In this document: positions 59,710 through 62,129 of the stretch, piece after piece | Position numbering within the stretch: the stretch's first letter is position 1 | Layout: each line of letters begins with the position of its first letter | NCBI GenBank assembly: GCA_030696845.1 | Contig: JAUYRJ010000012.1 | Location: 1 to 62,129, forward strand | Direction of reading: 5' to 3' | Length of the DNA: 62,129 nucleotides | DNA from: Polynucleobacter sp. | Lineage (GTDB): Bacteria > Pseudomonadota > Gammaproteobacteria > Burkholderiales > Burkholderiaceae | Translations under genes and position numbers: made by a program | Notes under the pieces: model-generated | The model's database searches: none | Seen by the model: only the letters and a program-made list of their open reading frames with translations | What the model was told of the DNA's origin: nothing

Positions 59710-60558
59710 TTACTTCAAAATGACTACAGTAGCTGTAGCTCTTGCGCCCCAGCCCGATGGGCCACCAGGAGTATTGCTGACGTAATACATCGGGCCCGCC
59801 CCAAATGAAAACGGCACACCCCCGATTACCATCAATTTAGAAGCGCCAAGGTAAAGCGGGTTGGATGTCCGGCGCGTATCGTAGTTATACAGCGCTTCCA
59901 TATTAGCGGTAATAGTCAACGCCTCTTTTGTGGTGTAGGCAACAAAAGGCTGGCCGTATAAATTATTTTGCGTACCAAAGGTTGGGTTGCCACCAGCACT
60001 CCAAGACTGGTATCCCAGCAAGCCGTACGTCCAAGGACCGGCGCGGTTAAGCACCACTCCAGTTACGCCTAAACCCGTTTGCTGCGAGCCAAACTTACCG
60101 CTATTACCAGAAGGTGACTGCAAGTAAGGACCAATACCCCAGATCCAAGAGGAGTTGGTGTTGGGGGCATAAAAAGATTCGATGGTGACGTTCGCAATAC
60201 CGTAACCAGAATACGGTTGGCCGCTGGCACCTTGAACATTCACTTCCCTAACTCCAGCCACAATGGGTCGCACAATCAAGGTATCTCCACCACCCAAATT
60301 AAATGGCATGACCGGCTGAAACAGCAAGGTTTGTTCTGAGCCGCCCTGGGTCGCGCCAACGCCACGGCTGAACTGATACTGCAATGGTACTGAAATCATG
60401 TTCGCAATCGGGTTTGCCAATTTTTTAGCAATCTCCACTTTATCAACTGGGCCACCAGTGGCTGAGCTAGCGTTCGGCTTCGCCTCTTGAGCAAATGCAG
60501 CGCCGATGGAGAGTGCGCCCACCAATACAGCGGTCTTAACGGCGTTAAAGGTATTCAT
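59710..60558 (-). CDS. Outer-membrane barrel protein OMP1, copy B
   Basis: A 282-residue exported barrel protein almost identical to copy A at 49062-49940 over the mature chain (for example DRYQ-type start replaced by EIAKKLANPIANMISVPLQY, ending GWGARATATVVILK). The signal peptides differ (VGALSIGAAFAQ). It follows OMP2 copy B after 20 bases and precedes the lipase. Confidence 0.75.
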   Translation of the reverse strand: MNTFNAVKTAVLVGALSIGAAFAQEAKPNASSATGGPVDKVEIAKKLANPIANMISVPLQYQFSRGVGATQGGSEQTLLFQPVMPFNLGGGDTLIVRPIVAGVREVNVQGASGQPYSGYGIANVTIESFYAPNTNSSWIWGIGPYLQSPSGNSGKFGSQQTGLGVTGVVLNRAGPWTYGLLGYQSWSAGGNPTFGTQNNLYGQPFVAYTTKEALTITANMEALYNYDTRRTSNPLYLGASKLMVIGGVPFSFGAGPMYYVSNTPGGPSGWGARATATVVILK

Positions 60559-60578
60559 AAACGAAATGGATGTCAGGA

Positions 60579-61397
60579 TTAGAATTTAAAGGTAACGGCA
60601 ATTTGCGGTCCAAGCATAGTGGTCTTTTGCAGTACGCCACCCTCTTTCATATCATAATAGAGCGCGCGGTAGGTTAAGGAAGCGTCGATTAGCGTATTGA
60701 ATGTTTTCCCAACGCCGGCCATCGCCTGCCAAGTGACATTAGTGGTTCCACCACCACTGCCGATATCGGCATAAAACGGGATATACCAAGTGGAATCGGC
60801 AATCCGATAGCGCCCCTTCGCGCCAATAATAGGATCAACCGTTGAGGTTTTCTTCGAAATGGAGCGCTGTATATTAGTGCCTTCGATATTTAAGCCCAAG
60901 GTTGCGGTGACATCAATTGCCCGCACGCCCAACAACGCATCCACGTAGGCATCTTTTGTATTCGCAAGCGTATATGTAAAGGCGCCGGTTAAGATGGTTT
61001 GCTGAACTGTCACCTTATCACCAATCGTAGCCCGGCCATCTGGCGTTTGCACTGGAATCGATCCTGAATTTTGCAAGGTGGCAGAAATCAAATCGCCCAT
61101 GATGCCCCATTTGCCTTTGTGCGCTTCGGCAGCAATCATGCCACCGGACTTCAGGTCGCTGAGAACATTGCTAGAAGACATGTCAGCAGACTTAGCAAGG
61201 CCATCATTTAGATTGACGGTGCCTCGTAAGCCGGTACCCCATAAATAGGGGGTTACTTCAAAGCGCCATTCGTCCGAAACTGCGGGAATGGGGCTTGGAT
61301 CAGAATTGGCCGAGGCTAAACTGAAAGCGCCACAGAATGCGGTAGCAAGAATTACCTGTACGGGGAGCAGCAAATGCTTCGGGGCAACTAATTTCAT
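60579..61397 (-). CDS. Outer-membrane barrel protein OMP2, copy B
   Basis: A 272-residue exported protein paralogous to copy A at 49956-50756: WRFEVTPYLWGTGLRGTVNL, HKGKWGIMGDLISATLQ and VDALLGVRAIDVTATLGL, ending LGPQIAVTFKF. It heads the OMP2-OMP1-lipase transcript. The 199-base upstream gap holds only degenerate CTTAC-like sequence (about 61549-61568). Confidence 0.72.
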   Translation of the reverse strand: MKLVAPKHLLLPVQVILATAFCGAFSLASANSDPSPIPAVSDEWRFEVTPYLWGTGLRGTVNLNDGLAKSADMSSSNVLSDLKSGGMIAAEAHKGKWGIMGDLISATLQNSGSIPVQTPDGRATIGDKVTVQQTILTGAFTYTLANTKDAYVDALLGVRAIDVTATLGLNIEGTNIQRSISKKTSTVDPIIGAKGRYRIADSTWYIPFYADIGSGGGTTNVTWQAMAGVGKTFNTLIDASLTYRALYYDMKEGGVLQKTTMLGPQIAVTFKF

Positions 61398-61596
61398 GGT
61401 TCATGCTTTCTTATAACCAAATAATCACACTAAGTTAGTGGATTTGAGGCCATATAGCAATGTACCTTAGTACAGTTTTTCATGTGGTCCAAACCCTCGT
61501 TTACCCTATAAGATATATATTGCTGGCGCCCAAAATACTCTTAAACTTTGCTAATTCTAATTAACCACAAATAATTGCCGTTTTTCAATAACGAAT

Positions 61597-62129
61597 ATGA
61601 ATGCATTTGCGGCACTGTGTTTTGCCTACCTCCTTTTCACCCTCTTATCTAGCTCGGTATTAATTGCCGCATTTCGAACCCGATTGGATGCTTCAGCACG
61701 CTACATTTTGTTTTCAGAGCTTTGCATGTTTCTTTCCAGTGGTCTTCTCATTTTGATCAATATCCAAGCTGCGCCAGTTCATGCATTCACCATTTGGATT
61801 CCAAATTTTGCAGTTCTAGCGTCTGAACTAGCGATTCTGTGCGGAATTCTTTCGATTACCAAAAAAATGGATAAGAAGTGGTTTGCCTTAGCCATAATTG
61901 TGGTTGCCGCACTAACCGCGTTAGGAGAAATGTATCGCGATGCGTCGAACTTTCGATGGATTATCCTGGCTAACAGCGTGGTATTGACAGCCTTTTTTAT
62001 CGCTAACTACTGGATTTGTAAATATGTATTAGAGCCAACATTTCCAAATAATCCATTTACCTCTTTTCTAAGATGGCTCGCGTTGGGCTTAATTGGCTTT
62101 GGATTAATTCGAGTGATCGCCAACTTTAC
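61597..62129 (+). CDS. Membrane protein, probably a sensor kinase N-terminus (partial)
   Basis: The frame starts at 61597 and runs off the window after 177 codons. It contains about six hydrophobic helices (for example ALCFAYLLFTLLSSSVLIAA and FAVLASELAILCGILSI) separated by charged turns. The layout resembles the membrane part of the kinase at 41133. The rest is outside the window, so kinase function is a guess. Confidence 0.6.
   Translation, partial: MNAFAALCFAYLLFTLLSSSVLIAAFRTRLDASARYILFSELCMFLSSGLLILINIQAAPVHAFTIWIPNFAVLASELAILCGILSITKKMDKKWFALAIIVVAALTALGEMYRDASNFRWIILANSVVLTAFFIANYWICKYVLEPTFPNNPFTSFLRWLALGLIGFGLIRVIANF

Noticed and set aside
61549..61568. A fourth CTTAC-type repeat upstream of OMP2 copy B
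   Set aside because: TTTGCTAATTCTAATT is too degenerate and has neither half-site intact.
1..62129. tRNA, rRNA, CRISPR arrays, insertion sequences or prophage
   Set aside because: None seen: no tandem repeats with spacers, no transposase or integrase motifs and no recognisable structural RNA.

Overview
The window looks like a chromosome segment of a freshwater betaproteobacterium of the Burkholderiaceae, most likely Polynucleobacter or a close relative. This is inferred from moderate base composition, short intergenic gaps and protein families typical of that group; no rRNA or tRNA gene is present to confirm it. It carries a light-harvesting (puc) operon, so the organism, or a recent ancestor, is an aerobic anoxygenic phototroph.

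Layout. 0-5.6 kb: a divergent ferric-iron ABC transporter (the permease has an in-frame stop), then a DUF3302/HlyD/NodT export operon and a small cytochrome c. 5.6-10 kb: a periplasmic copper cluster (CusF-like, cupredoxin, multicopper oxidase, TolC-like, His/Cys-rich protein) facing a divergent DUF411 gene across a 20-bp palindrome. 10-20 kb: stress and housekeeping genes (hydrolase, LON-domain protein, MpaB-like oxygenase, glutathione peroxidase, fasciclin, renalase-like flavoprotein, HDAC-like amidohydrolase, DASH cryptochrome, DUF2452, epimerase) with several small proteins. 20-24.6 kb: PLP C-S lyase, BLUF photosensor and the pucB-pucA-pucC operon with tandem PpsR/CrtJ-type boxes over its promoter. 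24.7-26.5 kb: MarR-AzoR-pirin operon with a long inverted-repeat operator.

26.6-37.2 kb holds the most striking system: a probable selenoneine biosynthesis cluster. On the minus strand thioredoxin, CcdA, an SRPBCC protein, an ATP-grasp enzyme, SenA, SenC (SelD-like), a four-gene PhnD/C/E/E-type importer (probably for a selenium oxyanion) and EgtD run almost without gaps; SenB lies convergently at the end. Imported selenium would be activated by SenC, attached to a sugar by SenB, and joined by SenA to hercynine made by EgtD. The ATP-grasp and SRPBCC genes have no assigned place in the published pathway.

37-46 kb: DUF4149 protein, gdhA with an NtrC-type site, nitroreductase, an HTH protein facing a histidine kinase across a 20-bp palindrome, broken GST and L,D-transpeptidase remnants, and envelope-stress genes (csbD with a nonsense codon, DUF3309, BON, glycine zipper, Rap1a/Tai).

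46-62 kb: a periplasmic/outer-membrane module containing three YtcJ-type amidohydrolases (one frameshifted), a secretory lipase plus a remnant of a second, two near-identical copies of an outer-membrane protein pair, another barrel protein and a 7TMR-DISM histidine kinase with an OmpR-type regulator. CTTAC-N5-CTTAC direct repeats recur upstream of several module genes and are candidate regulator sites. The window ends inside a membrane protein resembling the N-terminus of the 41-kb kinase.

Several genes carry single-base or two-base lesions. These may be real decay or assembly errors, and each is listed separately.
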